Below are positions 21,101-30,374 of a stretch of 64,000 nucleotides of DNA, in pieces. Position 1 is the stretch's first letter; each line of letters opens with the position of its first letter. Under the pieces are notes generated by a model. The model was not told the origin of the DNA. It saw nothing but the letters and a program-made list of their open reading frames with translations, and ran no database searches. The translations under genes and the position numbers were made by a program. The DNA is from Patagioenas fasciata (Eukaryota > Chordata > Aves > Columbiformes > Columbidae), in NCBI RefSeq assembly GCF_037038585.1, contig NC_092526.1, positions 40,125,501 to 40,189,500 of the forward strand, in the 5' to 3' direction.

Positions 21101-23164
21101 CAGCCACCCTCACGGGCCAGCGCTGCGTCCTCGGGATCCAAACCCAGCCCGGTCACAGGATTTGGGGACAGAACCGCAGCTGTGCTGGGGTGGAGGTGTC
21201 AGGAGAAGGCAGACAGCAGCCCAGAGCTGTGTCACAGAGGGGCAGAGAGCTGGGCCATGTGCCCCAGACCCTGGAGTCGGCACCTCCGTCATGAGCCCAG
21301 CCCGGGGGACACATTCACCCCACAGTCCCCTCCCGCGGGCACAGGGGACCAGCAGACAAGGGCAGTGACGGCCACCAGAGGCCCCACATACTCGGTGCAG
21401 TCGGGCAGGCAGGCCTTCTGCATGGCGTCGATGGTGAAACGGAGGAACTCGTGCGCGTCCTCTTGCCTGCCCAAGCGGATGTGCGGGGCGATCTCTGCAG
21501 GACAGGGAGGGATCAGCCGCAGCACGCGCTGCAACAGATGCAGGTCCTCCCCCCTCCCTCGGGGCAGGGGCTGCGGGGTTTGAGCTCCCTCAGCCCAAAC
21601 CAGACGTCAGACTCATGTCGGCTGTGGGGGAAGCCCCACAAGGCCCATGAAGGCCCTGGCAGGCTCAGTGAGTCATCTCAGAAGAACCTCTGCCAAGACC
21701 TGCCCTGATCTCAAAGGTTCTGCTCCTGCAATAGTCTCTGTCCTCCTGCACGGCTACAGGAGGGGACGCGAGGGCAGCCATCCTTACTCTTGAGGTCTCG
21801 GACAAAGGACGCTGGCTTTATCACGCTGCCGCTGTTCGCCAATGCCTGCGTGACGTGGTTCTGCATGACACACGTCATGCAGAAGCCGCTTTGGTGACCT
21901 GGAATGGGAGAGGAGAAGACGGGACACTGAGGACAAACCCAGGAGAGATGGAGGCAGTACAGGGGGCAGGGAATCTCTGGTCCAGCACGGCTCAGCCACG
22001 CTCAGTTTTCCTATGAGCTCTGTGCTGCAGCAGAGCTCTGGGGCACCCCGGGGTCACAAGGACCAGCACACACCACCCCGGCTGGCGCAGCCCCAGTCAC
22101 AGCACCAGTCGCTGCAACCCCCCAGATGGGACAGCATCCACGTGAAGGGGAAACAGGACACAGGGACTCGATGAGGAGCCCACAGGTCAGCCCTGAGGGC
22201 CCCATCCCACTGGAGCTGTACGAACAGGGCTGTGAGCCCCACGTGCTCCGCTCGGTCACAGCTCGGAGCAGAGCCCCCCACCAGATTCCCCTTCAAAGCC
22301 ACCCGTGAACAGCACCTGCAGCCTGTACCCAGCCTTGTGCCCTGCGCTCACACGGTCCACACAGGCAGGGGCTGTTTGGGACCCCCCTGCTCAGTCTTAG
22401 GAACCAGTAGACCCTCATGGGCCCATCTTAGTCCTGGCTGTGTCCAGCACAGAGAAAGCCTCTCAGACGCAGGATGCAGAGCTCGGGAACACTGCTACGG
22501 CCAGGAAAAGTGGATGGTCCCGTACGCAGGAATGTCCTCTCCATGGAGAAACGGGCAGAGCCGTGCGCAGGGTGCTGAGCGCAGCCCCGGGACAGGCGGG
22601 CGCTCCCCTCCCCACTCACAGGTGCGGCTGTGCTCCTTGGACAGCAGGTAGTTGGCGAGCGGTGGCGTGTACGTGAGGCACTGCAGGGTGGCGTTGAGGA
22701 AACAGGTGTTTCCCAGGTTGAGCAGCCCGGCGCCGATGCGCTGGACACGCTGCCACTTCATGGCGAGGCGCTCTGCGGGGAACAGCCCCTTCTGGGGCGC
22801 AGGGACGCCATCCCCGTGGCGCCCCGGGGTCCGGACGCCACCTGCGGGGAGAGAGAGGCGGGTGAGCCGCGGGCTGCGCAGCGCAGGGAGAGCCCCCCGG
22901 CCCTCTGCACCCACCCTGCTTGCCCGGCTGTCCCTCCTCAGCGCCGCGGGGGTGCTCGGCGGGCTCGGTGCGGGGGTTGAGCAGCAGGTACTTGGCCCGC
23001 AGCAGCTCCGGCTGGCCGGAGAAGCCGTGGCTGGCGGGCTGGAACTCGATCTTGCGCTTCAGCACCTTCTTGGCCGAGGCGCTCAGCAGCCGGCCCAGCG
23101 CCCCGGCCTCGCCTGCGTCCCGCCGCGCGTTCAGCAGCTCCCTCGGCTTCGCCGTGCCCGCCAT
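18199..23164 (-). CDS. USP36-like: Short USP36-like ubiquitin carboxyl-terminal hydrolase
   Basis: A cysteine protease of the USP (C19) family that removes ubiquitin; the close relative USP36 is a nucleolar deubiquitinase. Eleven exons splice without any frame break: 23164-22915, 22841-22620, 21898-21788, 21494-21392, 21061-20994, 20612-20542, 20358-20276, 19952-19841, 19554-19414, 19112-19012 and 18709-18199, giving 590 residues. The N-terminus ([19 protein letters not shown]) and VPAPQK match USP36. Catalytic parts are present: [20 protein letters not shown] (Cys130), [27 protein letters not shown] (His381) and WYQMND (Asn397/Asp398). Zinc-ribbon CxxC pairs (KCSMCKG, LCDKCKK) are also there. 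The last exon follows USP36 to [12 protein letters not shown] and then stops after seven unrelated residues. The roughly 500-residue basic, nucleolar-targeting tail of mammalian USP36 is therefore missing. Introns are very short (whole gene 5 kb). I read it as a truncated duplicate that still has a complete catalytic domain. Confidence 0.88.
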
Positions 23165-23520
23165 GGCGTGTCACCGCACGTGCCAGCGCCTCAAGGTCAC
23201 ACTGGTCGCTCCCTCTCCAGCACCACGCACGCTTCCCGCGCCTCCTCCTTAAGTCCCGCCCTTCGCTGCGGTCGCTCGCGCTCGGCTCGGCCCACTGACT
23301 CCTCCCCTCGCCTTCGCCGTCCGCTCCGCTCCGCGTCCAGAACAGGACTGAGCTGCGCCTGCGCGTCCCCGGCAACGCCAGGGGTGGAGCCTGCCGGGGC
23401 GGGGCTTGTTGTGACGTCATCGCGCTCCGACCACGCCCTGGCGCCTCCCGCACGAGCGCTGGGCTGCTCGGTGCTCCCGCCCCTGGGGGTGCCCGCGACC
23501 CCCGGCCCGGCACCGCTGGA
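23165..23520 (-). promoter_or_regulatory. CpG-island promoter of the USP36-like gene
   Basis: GC- and CpG-rich sequence directly upstream of the ATG at 23164. It has a perfect cAMP-response element TGACGTCA at 23412-23419, a GC box GGGGCGGGGC just before it, and no TATA box at the expected place. This layout is typical of housekeeping vertebrate promoters, often firing in both directions. Confidence 0.65.
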
Positions 23521-23739
23521 ACTCTTCACTTGCTTGAGGCAGTGGCCCAGAATCATCAAATGGTCACACGCGGTAGTTTCAGTGCAGGGGAACCTTGAAG
23601 CAGTGGTGGATTTGGCCAACAAAAGCCTCTGCAGGTCTTACAAGGCCAAGACGCAAGGTGTGCGCTGGGGGCAGAGCAAACCTGGTGTCCCGGGACAGGC
23701 TGGGATGTGACCGGCTGAGCAGTCCTGAGGAGAAGGGCG

Positions 23740-23930
23740 AGGGAGTTATGATGGGTTTATGTATATTTACTAGAAGTCTATTACTATTTCGGTATTTTAT
23801 TAAACTGCGTTTGTCTTAATCCAAATTTCGCCCTTCACTTTTGATTCTTTCCCCTATTGGGAGGGGAAGGGTTAGTGGGTGAGTGATCAGCTGCCATGGT
23901 TGTGATGCCAGCCCGGGTTAAACCACGACA
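23740..23930 (+). mobile_element. ERVL-type LTR fragment (3' part)
   Basis: TTATTAAACTGCGTTTGTCTT, the CCCCTATTGGGAGGGG region and the terminal GGGTTAAACCACGACA match the 3' end of bird ERVL-type LTRs. The 5' part is not recognisable. Fossil. Confidence 0.65.
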
Positions 23931-24900
23931 CGGTTGAAGGTCCAGAGGAACATCTGTCATGGTGGGGTCAGGGGCACATGGGCTTTGTGGAGCAGCTCAG
24001 TCAATTGGGCCTCTTCAGTCTGCTGAAGGGGGGGCACAGGGCACTGGAAAAGCAGCGACTCCTGCTTGGGGAGATGAGGGGGAGGCAAACCCTTCTGCAG
24101 TGGCGGCTGGTGGCACAGAGGCAACAGCCACCAACACCCTCCAGGGAGCTTTGAACGGAGCATTAGGAAAAACTGACCAGGCGGGTGGTGCTGCCCTGCA
24201 GCAGGACACCCAGGGACTCTCGGTGATCTCTGCCTTTGGAGGTTTTCAGCTCACCAAAATGTCACCCAGCCTCACCCTGGGGTGGGTGATACCCTACCAG
24301 AGACTGCCCCATCGGTCCCTTTCCCAAAGCCCCTTCCGTGCCCCTGGAAACAGCTGTAGCTGAGGGTCTCTGCAGCAGAGGCCCATGGGACAAGTCAGGG
24401 TGACATTGTCCTGTGCTTAGGAGGTCTCCAGTCCCACCTTGATTCACCTTGATGTTTCCTGGCCAGTGTCATTACCCCTCTGGTGCTGTAGGCTGTGAAG
24501 AAAATCCAAACGAGGTGACTTTCATTTTCCGTGCTGGAATGCAGGGCAGGAGATCAGAGCTGCCGGGATCCCTGCTGCACAGTTCGGCCTTCAGAGACTC
24601 CGTCAGGGCACTCCAGGGCTCAGGAGCAGCGGGTACCAGCCACAGCACCACATTCTAATTCTGCCTGCCTTTGTGCATTTTCAGAAATCTGGTATCTGTA
24701 CCTTGGCCTCCTTTGGCTAAAAGAGAAACAACCACCATATTCTACCCCTCAGCCTCTTACCAAAACGAGGGAGAAGATATATTTATCAGGCATCATAAAA
24801 AGGCAATTCTGTGTAAGAGGTGTAATCTTTAAATATCATTTAAATACAATTTAAACAAAGGGATAGTTTGAGAGCAAAACCAGGAGAGATGCGTTATTTA
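23931..24900. other. Stretch without a recognisable gene
   Basis: Open frames overlap on both strands with no domain, splice pattern or conserved motif that I can support. Confidence 0.45.
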
Positions 24901-24904
24901 ACAA

Positions 24905-25557
24905 GGAGCTGCTGGGTAAGCTCAAGTGGAAGAGGAGAGTTTAGAGATCATGGAAGGAGGGGCAGGCCACTTCGGGAGAATATAAGGCTGTTGCCAGAGG
25001 GTGTAGGGAAGCAACTAGGAAAGCTACGGGCTCCCTAGAATTAAATGTGGCGAGAGGGGTCAAGGACAACAGGAAGAGCTTCTTCCAATACGTGGCAGAT
25101 AAAACTAACACCAGAGGCAATGTAGGCCCACTGAGGAACAAGGTGGGTTCCCTAGTGACAGAAGATACAGAGAAGGCAGAGTTACTGAATGCTTCTTTGT
25201 CTCTGTCTACTCTGCCGGATGCTGTCCTGAGGAGCCCCGTGCCGCTGAGTCCCCAGAGGAAGGCAGGACAATGGAGGAGTTTGCCTGGGTTGATGAGGAC
25301 TGGGTTAGGGAGCAGTGAGGCAATCTGGACATCCATAAATCCATGGGTCCAGATGGGATGCATCCGCGGGTGCTGAGGGAGCTGGCTGAGGTCATTGCTG
25401 GACCGCTCTCCATCATCTTTGCCAAGTCTTGGGAAACGGGAGAGGTGCCTGAGGACTGGAGGAAAGCAAATGTCACTGCGGTCTTCAAAAAGGGCAAGAA
25501 GGAGGACCCGGGTAATTATAGACCAGTCAGCCTCACCTCCATCGCTGGGAAACTGAT
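24905..25557 (+). mobile_element. CR1 LINE ORF2 fragment, truncated at both ends
   Basis: The + strand encodes the stretch between endonuclease and RT and the first part of RT: ARGVKDNRKSFFQYVADKTN, then [38 protein letters not shown] and [13 protein letters not shown]. Small indels shift the frame in the middle. The match ends abruptly at about 25557, before the catalytic RT motifs, and runs into unrelated GC-rich sequence, so the 3' part has been lost. Confidence 0.9.
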
Positions 25558-26130
25558 GGTGCCGTCTGCGGAGGCAGGCGGAGCCGGTAGCCATCGCGCA
25601 GCGTAGCTGGTACAGAGGTGCACGTGCGGCCCCGCCCGCAGCCCCGCTGCTGCTGCTCCCTTCAGCAATGTCCACCGCCAAGTCGAGGTCTGGCAGGTGG
25701 CACAGCCGGCCACGCCATTGCTTCTGCTGGACCAAGCCCGGGCACCTGAGCCACCTCTGAAGTGGACAAGGAGCGTTTCCCAGGTCGAGAGGGCTTCCTG
25801 CCCTTGCCATTCAGGGTTTTCTGCTCTCTTCTTTTTTCCCCACCCTGCCCGTGTGTGCTGGTACAGGCAGCTGAGGTGAGACCTTATGCCATCGCACTGT
25901 GGTGTGGGCTGTCCTCAGAGAAAGGGGCCACTTAGCGAACGGTCCTGGCACCCCCACGCATGCGGGGCAGCACCAAAAGCCAGACAGCTCTTAGTGGAGG
26001 GTCACTCAGCTCATGCGTTGATGAAGAACACAGCTAGCTGCGAGAATTTATGTGAATTGCAGGACACATTGATCATCAACACTTCAAACACGCTTGCAGC
26101 CCTGGGTTCCTCCCAGGGCTATGCCTGACT
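25558..26130. other. Stretch without a recognisable gene
   Basis: GC-rich sequence after the broken CR1 end. Open frames on the - strand run into antisense CR1 and are not supported as genes. Confidence 0.4.
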
Positions 26131-26179
26131 GAGCATTACTCAATCACCATCTGGGTCGCAGTCCCTCTTGCCTTGTGAT

Positions 26180-26416
26180 ATTCCAGAGTCTTCGTCAGGG
26201 GTGTCTAGTTATCCCCTTTGGTCTTCACAGCTGGTGCCCAGCCGCGGTGTTGGCTTCTTGACCTGATTTCTGGAGCATGCACATTGTCATTTTGTGGTGC
26301 TAATCAGCAAAAGTCATGTAGCTCTTTCTCCATCTAGTGGAACATTCCACTTTACCGGCTTGCAAGCCAAGGACATCCTAAAGATTCTAAAAGATTTTTG
26401 TTCCTCTTATCAATGA
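26180..26416 (+). mobile_element. Second copy of the probable LTR fossil seen at 5110-5430
   Basis: Same orientation and order of landmarks as the copy near 5110-5430, from ATTCCAGAGTCT to TCTAAAAGATTTTTGTTCCT. A part present in the first copy (about 5310-5390) is absent here. No viral genes adjoin it. Confidence 0.4.
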
Positions 26417-26429
26417 GAGGCAAGAGAGC

Positions 26430-26800
26430 AAGCAACGGGGAAAAAAATGACAGAGACTGCAAGAAGCACGGGGGGTCAGAGGAATAGACAGAGGCAGTAG
26501 GAGCCCTGCAGAGAGATGGAGGACAAAAAGAAAAAAGAAAAGTGGCGGGAAGGGAGCAGCACGAAGGCTCAGAATGGGAATGAGGATGGGAACGCTGCCA
26601 TACAGAATGATAAAACCCAGAGACACAGCACGACAAAGGCACAGAGAGAGAAGGCGAATGAAAGGAGGAAGGAAAAAGAGATAGCACGGCAGGAAGACAC
26701 AGATAGGAAAAGAACGGCAGGGAAAAGAACGGGTCAGGGAAAGCATGGGGAAAAAGGAGATGGAGGGGCATGGAGGCACCGCGACACACAAGGGGCACAA
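26430..26800. other. Purine-rich (GA-rich) strand-asymmetric block
   Basis: The + strand is overwhelmingly A and G for about 370 bases. This gives a 100-codon charged low-complexity frame (starting MEDKKKKEKWRE) on + and long Ser/Pro/Leu/Phe-rich frames on -. None looks like a real protein. Stretches of this kind can form triplex or other non-B DNA. Confidence 0.6.
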
Positions 26801-27555
26801 GGCCCCGACGGCCGGTGACTCATGGCAGCTCTTGGTCTCACTGCTGCCGGGAGGCTTCTAACAGCTCAGACGCTCCTATCTCCTCCCCTCCTCCCTTCCT
26901 TTTCTGCAACTCCAGGCGCTCGGCTGCCCTCCACCTCAGAGAACACATTGGGGTGTCAGAGCTCCTGTGAGACGAGGCTCTGGGGACACGGATCCTCACT
27001 GGCTCGCTCACCACCCAGCCATCCCGCTCCGGGTTACACGCACGGACCCTGCCGCGCAGGTTGTAGCCCGGCCCACTTCAGGCTACACAGAGGGAGCGTT
27101 TCCCACCCAGAGAGAGGGGCTCTTTCTCTTGCACACCACAGGAAGCAGATGTCAGACTGATGGTCCCAGATTTCTTCGTCTTTCCCTCTCTCCGTCTTCA
27201 TCCACAGCAGCCCCTGTCCACGGACGGGACGTGCTCCCCTGTCCCTTTTCCCGCCACGCTGCGAGGAGAGCAGCCCAGTAACATGGGATGGGTTCGCAGG
27301 AGCTGCCAGAGCTGGGGCCGGATGTGCGGGGCGAGCAGGGCCAGAGGAGGAGGATCAGGGGGAGCTGCCCCCAGCCGGCTGTCACCTCCTGCCCCTCTGC
27401 CAGCTCCAGGGACCTCCCCAGGGGCTGCCCTGAGCCGGCCGCAGGGAGCGCTCAGCTGCCTGCCGTCCCCCGCCCCCCACGTTAACCGCCGGGATCCCCG
27501 AGACACCACGGACACGCTGCCAGGGACGCAGCCATTGACACCGAAGAGAACTAGC

Positions 27556-27870
27556 GCGCTCTGATTGGCTGCTTTCCACCACACCGCGCTGTCCTATTGG
27601 CTGGTCCTCTCTGCGCTCCGCCCCCACGAGCCCCCTCGGGGGCGGACGGGAGTAAAAACCTCGACCCCATGCGGCCCGCCCCTCCTGTTCCCTCTCGGCA
27701 ATCTGATTGGCTGGCTGTGCCCCCCAATTTCCATTCTCTCCGCCTATCATCGCCGCTCCCCGTTTCCCCGGCGCTCCACCCCCAAGCTTTATTGCGCGAT
27801 CTGATTGGCCCGTTCTGCACCCTCATTCGCGCTCTCTCCGCTCACTCGCCACCCCGCCCGAACCCCGAGG
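27556..27870. promoter_or_regulatory. CpG-rich block with four same-orientation ATTGG (NF-Y) boxes
   Basis: ATTGG occurs at 27564, 27596, 27706 and 27804 on the + strand, three times inside a TCTGATTGGC context. GC boxes such as CTCCGCCCCC lie between. The segments after the boxes at 27706 and 27804 resemble each other over about 50 bases, so the unit of about 98 bp seems to be a tandem duplication. No coding exon of a recognisable gene follows on either side. Confidence 0.5.
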
Positions 27871-27984
27871 CGAGCTATTTAATTTCTGTTTCCATTTCTA
27901 TATTTCTTTTGTTTTTCTGTTTCTACATCTATTTCTCCTTTCCCGGCGGCCCGTTCGAGCCCTCGGATGCTCTATTTGCACATA

Positions 27985-28150
27985 TAAATGCGTATATATA
28001 TATATAAAAAAAAGGCATATATAATATAGATGAAAAGTATACATAAACATATATATATATGTGTATATACAAATATATATATATAAAGACACACCATACA
28101 GAAAAACATACATAAATACACATAAAACTGTATATAAGTATAAATGCATG
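27985..28150. repeat. AT-rich (TA)n/(TATACA)n simple repeat tract
   Basis: Runs of ATATATAT and imperfect ATAC units with an A8 tract in the left part. It lies between the two promoter-like arrays. Simple sequence, no gene. Confidence 0.85.
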
Positions 28151-28164
28151 CCCTTCCTATTTGC

Positions 28165-28413
28165 ACATCCCCTCCCTGGCAGCACCCAGCGTGTTCACAG
28201 AGCGGCACTGCGCATGCGCCGGTTGCTACCTGCAGTACCGCACTGTGGTCACCAGAGGGCAGCGCAGAGCACGGCGCTGCGCATGCGCCGCTTTGAGCTG
28301 CAGTGCCGGGATTTCGTCACCTGGCGGCAGCACCGAGCGCGTTTTAACACGGCGGCCGTGCGCACGCGCAGCTCCCCGGTGCAGTACTGCGGTTCTGCCA
28401 GCAGGCGGCGCCA
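28165..28413. promoter_or_regulatory. Three tandem units, each with an NRF1 site and a CTCF-like site
   Basis: NRF1-type palindromes TGCGCATGCGCC lie at 28209 and 28278, with the variant TGCGCACGCGCA at 28359. Each is followed by a GCAGTRCYGC-like core and then by a CTCF-like core: TCACCAGAGGGCAG (28249), TCACCTGGCGGCAG (28317) and CCAGCAGGCGGCGC (28398). Offsets between units are 68-69 and about 81 bases. A partial unit (CCTGGCAGCACC and following) precedes the first. The sequence is CpG-rich and has no recognised exon next to it. Confidence 0.55.
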
Positions 28414-28429
28414 GCCGCACCCGGCGGGC

Positions 28430-29340
28430 GGTGCTTGGGTGGGGGGTTTTTCCTCCCTCCCCCAAATTTGTTATTTTTATTTATTTATTTATTCTCCGCC
28501 CCCATCGTTGCAGACCCAGATTCAGGGTGTTTGGGCAGCAGCTTCCATTGTGTGCATGCAGCCCAGCAGCAGAAAGTTTCCATTCGGGGGAATCAGCCCG
28601 AAATCGGGGTGGGAAAAAGACAAGGGGGAAGAGCCAGCTTTTGAAAGCACTTTAACACCTTTCTTTCCTTTTGAGAGATAGCGTTGCCAATGAGCGACCG
28701 AGGGCTCTGCTCTTCTTGCTTCTCGCTGGATCTTTTCCATGGGTCTCAGACAGGCATTTGTTCTGTTTAACAGTAGATACTGTTTATAATATATAGAAGG
28801 TGCTGTTTTGTCTGAATGAATCCTCTTCTTCCCAGCAAAGTGTAGAACGGGCCCTGTCTCACATATGTCCACAACATCTTTGTGTTGGCCTTGAAGTCAT
28901 TATTTTCTCCCCGGTCAATTCCATTCTCCCCAGCAAAGTGCAAACCACACCTGATCTCACAGATATTCCATGTAATCTGTAGCCATTTGGGTAAATGTGA
29001 GCAGAACTTTACAGCGCACAGCTTTCTCAGTAACATGAAGTAGAGAATATCCGAAAAAAATCACAGCACCTTATAATTCTAGGTCATTATTCAGAATGCA
29101 TTTTCTTAAGCTAGATGATATGAAATCAAAATTGGGCTCACCCAGTGACATGTGAATAGTAAAAACCATTTCCACACAGCCTGTTACTCCGCAGAGAGCT
29201 CGCAGCAGCTCCCCAGGCGGTCATATTTATGGGATAAAGCAGCTGGCTCGCAGTCGAATTGCACACGGTGGGAAAGGTCTGCACCAGATCCCCTGCACCC
29301 ACTGAACACTTGGAACAAAAAGCACAAGGACCTTTCCCAG
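28430..29340. other. Transition from GC-rich to AT-rich DNA, no gene seen
   Basis: Contains a short (TTTA)n tract near 28475-28492. Two related segments of about 50 bases lie at about 28820-28866 and 28929-28971, sharing CCCAGCAAAGTG and CTGATCTCACA/CTGTCTCACA. No supported gene. Confidence 0.4.
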
Positions 29341-29345
29341 CTTGG

Positions 29346-29963
29346 TGTTCTGGTTTTGTTAAAAACAAGTTTCTCTTTCAGTGACTTTGCCTGTCAGCTA
29401 AAGCTTCATATCAGCTGCATTTTCCTGGAGAACCAGACACATGTTTTGGTAAACACAGCAATGGAATGTGAAGTTATTGATAAGCATGGATGGGCATCTC
29501 GGGAGAGGGGCAACAAGAAAGAGGTGACCAAAAACTGACCAAGGGAGTATAACATCCCATTCACGTGATACTTCATATAAAAGCGGGAGATCACGAGGAT
29601 CTTGGCCCTTTTGCCCCGCTTTTTGCTTATGGCCGACATTAGGAGAGGACCTTGCAAGTCATCCCTGTGAACTGAAGACTAGTGACAGACTGAATCCAGC
29701 TCCGGTTGGCTGCAGAGTCCAGTCCAGGACTTTGGGTGCCGGCTCTGCAGTTGCTGGGACTTTCAAGATTGGTTTTGTATATTTTGTATTATTTTCTCTA
29801 TTCTTATTAGCAGCATTAGTAAAACATGTTTAATTTTTCCAACTCTCTTCTCTCTGTCCTTCTGTCCCTCCCGATCGCCTGTCCTGAGTGGGAAGGGGGA
29901 AGAGGGGGCTAACAATACATCTGCCATGGTTTTATTGCCACCCCACAATCTAAACCCTCGACA
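29346..29963 (+). mobile_element. Solo ERVL-type LTR, apparently end to end
   Basis: Begins TGTTCTGGTTTTGTT and ends TAAACCCTCGACA, with a CATATAAAAGCGG TATA-like box in between and the AAAACATGTTTAATTTTTCC and GGGAAGGGGGAAGAGG blocks of this LTR type. The flanks are CTTGG before and GTTGG after, a possible 5-base target duplication with one change. No internal viral genes; fossil. Confidence 0.6.
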
Positions 29964-30370
29964 GTTGGCTTTGGCAGTTGTGTTCCACTGCCCAGGGGTA
30001 TGAACCCACCAGCCCAAATCCAGGGCTGTTTTCTCCATCCTGATCCCACACCTTCATTCCCAGAACACGTGCTGAATCCTTCTGCTCCCAAAATCCAAGA
30101 CCTGCAGCATCTTCCCCTGGTAACGGAAGTGTAAAGTGTTTGGAACCGACCAGACCTACTGACTGGAAAGGCCAGTTCTCAGGGCTATTCTGAGGATGCT
30201 CTGGAGGAATAAGGGTAGGGATTAATCAGAGATTTCCACTCTAATGAATTTCCTCTGAAATTGTTAAAAGTGTGTATTTGAAGTAAACGCTTGCTACCCT
30301 CAGGGTCACTGCTCAGGCCGTCAGAGCACACACAACCCCTCGCTGTTAAAAATAAATCCAAGATCAGCCC
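29964..30370. other. Spacer before the FAM117B 3' end
   Basis: No gene seen. Read on the - strand, GT-rich sequence at about 30318-30334 (TTGTGTGTGCTCTG) could serve as the downstream element of the FAM117B poly(A) site. Confidence 0.4.
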
Positions 30371-30374
30371 ATAG

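Noticed and set aside
5110-26416. The two LTR-like copies as ends of one large provirus
   Set aside because: The interval holds spliced host genes, an OR relic and a CR1 but no gag-pol-env order between the copies.
26516-26818. 100-codon Lys/Glu/Arg-rich open frame as a gene
   Set aside because: It follows from the purine-rich composition; the opposite strand is equally open and no conserved motif is seen.
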